Of a DNA stretch of 6,162 bases, positions 4,948 to 6,162 are shown piece after piece. The notes under the pieces are model-generated. The model saw nothing but the letters and a program-made list of their open reading frames with translations. It was not told where the DNA came from and ran no database searches. Every line of letters begins with the position of its first letter. Position 1 is the stretch's first letter. Location of the stretch: the NCBI GenBank assembly GCA_003140655.1, contig PLKR01000611.1, positions 986 to 7,147 of the forward strand, in the 5' to 3' direction. The DNA comes from Acidobacteriaceae bacterium (GTDB lineage Bacteria > Acidobacteriota > Terriglobia > Terriglobales > Acidobacteriaceae). The translations under genes were made by a program, and so were the position numbers.

Positions 4948-5511
4948 ATGCTGACATTCACTAACGTTCTGCGGAAAAGCTGGTTCAGCGCGATTCTGCA
5001 ACCTAGGACAGCAATTCTGCTGGGCGTTCTGGCTTTGTGCCGGCCGGCGCTGTCACAGGAAATCTCTGCCGCACTGCTTCAACCTTCGCCGATACAACCC
5101 GAAGCAATACAACCCGCAGCGATACGACTCGCAGCGATACAACCCGCAGCGATGGAACCCGCCACAATGGTGATTCCGGTCCAGCCCGCAACTCTACCTG
5201 AAGCCAGCCATCGATTCTGGGATCGTGAGAATAGCTTCCTGTTTGCCGCAAGTGCTACCTTCAACGCTGCCGACTTCATCGTAACCCGGGACAACCTGCG
5301 CGGTGGCGGCCGAGAACTGAACCCTGTAACCCGCATGTTCAGCGGGAGTACTACGGGGCTGGCGGTGAACTTCGCCGGTGAAACCGCGGGCGTGGTCGCT
5401 CTCAGCTACTTCTTCCACAAGACCGGACATCACAAACTGGAGCGCGCCGTCTCCATGCTGAACATCGGTTCGTCGGCCGCAGCCGTGACGTTTGACCTTG
5501 CCCAACGATAA
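4948..5511 (+). CDS. Exported protein of unknown function with a pentapeptide repeat
   Basis: The 187-residue product begins at an ATG with AGGTGG just upstream (4939-4944). Residues 1-36 look like a signal peptide: basic start (RK, then PR), hydrophobic core AILLGVLALC, and a likely cut after ALS. Residues 49-73 are five tandem pentapeptides (IQPEA, IQPAA, IRLAA, IQPAA, MEPAT), a flexible Pro/Ala linker. The C-terminal part (about 89-187) is more ordered: RFWDRENSFLF, AADFIVTRDNLRGGGRELNPVTR, FAGETAGVVALSYFFHKTGHHKLER and NIGSSAAAVTFDLAQR, with two weakly hydrophobic stretches (about 137-156 and 168-184). It resembles hypothetical proteins I recall from Acidobacteriota, but I know no function. 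It is possibly periplasmic or attached to a membrane through the hydrophobic stretches. Confidence 0.8.
   Translation: MLTFTNVLRKSWFSAILQPRTAILLGVLALCRPALSQEISAALLQPSPIQPEAIQPAAIRLAAIQPAAMEPATMVIPVQPATLPEASHRFWDRENSFLFAASATFNAADFIVTRDNLRGGGRELNPVTRMFSGSTTGLAVNFAGETAGVVALSYFFHKTGHHKLERAVSMLNIGSSAAAVTFDLAQR
5091..5165 (+). repeat. Five 15-bp tandem repeats inside the exported protein gene
   Basis: Units at 5091-5105, 5106-5120, 5121-5135, 5136-5150 and 5151-5165 follow the consensus GATACAACCCGCAGC, the fourth matching it fully and the others with one to four changes. Fifteen bases keep the frame, so copy changes would only lengthen or shorten the linker. Confidence 0.9.
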
Positions 5512-5568
5512 TCGCAATACCGATGATCGCGATAGTTCCTTCTAACCGCCAATATAAATTCAGGATTA

Positions 5569-5589
5569 ACGAACACATCTATTGTTCGT
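5569..5589. terminator. Inverted repeat between two converging genes
   Basis: ACGAACA (5569-5575) pairs with TGTTCGT (5583-5589) around a 7-nt loop, in the 123-nt gap between the exported-protein gene (+) and mnmE (-). The stem is short and no T run follows on either strand, so a terminator role is only a possibility. Confidence 0.3.
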
Positions 5590-5634
5590 CCAGATCATTG
5601 TTGGTCCAGCTTTTCTAGGACTTTGGAGCTTACA

Positions 5635-6162
5635 TTACTTTCCGATGCAGAACGTGCTGAAGATAAGGTTGAGGATATCGTCGGTGGTGGTGGCTCCGGT
5701 AATCGCGTCGAGGGGCCGCAGGGCGTTGTAGAGATCGAGCAGCAGCATTTCATGTGGGACTTTGGCTGTCACGGCGCCGGCAGCGGCATCGAGCGCGGCC
5801 ATTGAGTCTTGCACCTGGCCCTGATGGCGGACATTGGTGAGAAATCCGGCTTCGGCTTGCGCCCCGGTTTCGGCACCGATGTGGCGCAGAATTTCGGCGC
5901 GCAGTTCGGCAATGCCCTCACCAGTCAGGGCAGAGGCGCGAACCCGCGCTGAAACCAGTGACGACTGGCCACTAACCTCTGACCACGGTCCACTGCCCCC
6001 CAGGTCGCACTTGTTTCTAACTACGATAGTCGGGCGGCCCTCTGCGTGCTTCATCAGTTCAGCGTCTTCCGCCGTCGTCGGCTGCGATGCGTCGAGGACG
6101 ACCAACACCAAATCGGCGTCCGCCAACGCTTCCATGGACTTGCGTATGCCGATGGATTCGGC
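5635..6162 (-). CDS. mnmE: tRNA modification GTPase MnmE, C-terminal part (5' partial)
   Basis: The frame continues past the right edge (residues AESIGIRKS precede the first internal Met), so only the last 175 codons are present. Visible features: the end of the G domain with GIRKSMEALADADLVLVVLDAS, the G4 guanine-specificity motif NKCD (50-53 of this fragment), the G5 motif SALTGEG (77-83), then the C-terminal helical domain with FLTNVRHQ and the family ending LDAITGATTTDDILNLIFSTFCIGK (about 151-175), whose Cys is functionally important in E. coli. MnmE with MnmG adds a carboxymethylaminomethyl group to wobble U34 of certain tRNAs, using GTP, a folate one-carbon unit and FAD. The loop between G4 and G5 is a few residues longer than in E. 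coli and is encoded by a degenerate heptamer repeat. Confidence 0.96.
   Translation of the reverse strand, partial: AESIGIRKSMEALADADLVLVVLDASQPTTAEDAELMKHAEGRPTIVVRNKCDLGGSGPWSEVSGQSSLVSARVRASALTGEGIAELRAEILRHIGAETGAQAEAGFLTNVRHQGQVQDSMAALDAAAGAVTAKVPHEMLLLDLYNALRPLDAITGATTTDDILNLIFSTFCIGK
5954..5995. repeat. Six-copy degenerate heptamer repeat within mnmE
   Basis: Six adjacent 7-mers on the + strand, starting at 5954, 5961, 5968, 5975, 5982 and 5989, each match ACCACTG in five or six of seven bases (35 of 42 overall). The array is 42 bp, so it keeps the reading frame and encodes about residues 57-70 of the fragment (S-G-P-W-S-E-V-S-G-Q-S-S-L-V). Confidence 0.72.

Noticed and set aside
5954..5995. 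Mobile-element insertion inside mnmE
   Set aside because: The G4-G5 loop is only a few residues longer than in E. coli and the frame is intact, so a repeat-derived loop is enough to explain it.

Overview
The window reads as ordinary chromosomal DNA of a moderately GC-rich Gram-negative bacterium, most likely an Acidobacteriota of the Koribacter/Sulfotelmatobacter type. This is inferred from the style of the secreted Ig-like domain at the left edge, the small conserved proteins, the DnaC-like loader, and TACAAT -10 boxes lying almost on the start codon. No rRNA, tRNA, CRISPR array, integrase or transposase was seen, and there is no clear sign of a recent mobile element.

Layout. 1-318 (+) is the 3' end of a secreted protein with an Ig-like beta-sandwich, closed by a textbook terminator at 342-380. 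412-2113 (-) holds two same-direction genes 31 nt apart: a shortened UvrC-like protein with a degenerate GIY-YIG domain but intact iron-sulfur cysteines, followed by a DinB-family protein. 2175-2489 (-) is a small three-helix membrane protein. 2566-3405 (-) is a DnaC/DnaI-type AAA+ helicase loader with a zinc-binding N-terminus and no in-frame ATG start. A 386-nt divergent control region (3406-3791) separates it from an HU-type nucleoid protein (3792-4070, +) with its own promoter and terminator. ruvA (4184-4789, +) follows without ruvB or ruvC. 4948-5511 (+) is a secreted or membrane-anchored protein of unknown function containing a 15-bp tandem repeat. 5635-6162 (-) is the 3' end of mnmE, entering from the right edge.

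How they work together. Most recognised genes concern DNA or tRNA maintenance: helicase loading, DNA bending, Holliday junction processing, a repair-like UvrC relative and wobble-uridine modification. They are split among several transcription units, so this looks like a housekeeping neighbourhood and not a single dedicated system. The points most worth a second look are the UvrC-like/DinB pair, a six-copy degenerate heptamer repeat inside the mnmE reading frame, the ATG-less helicase loader, and two candidate leaderless promoters.
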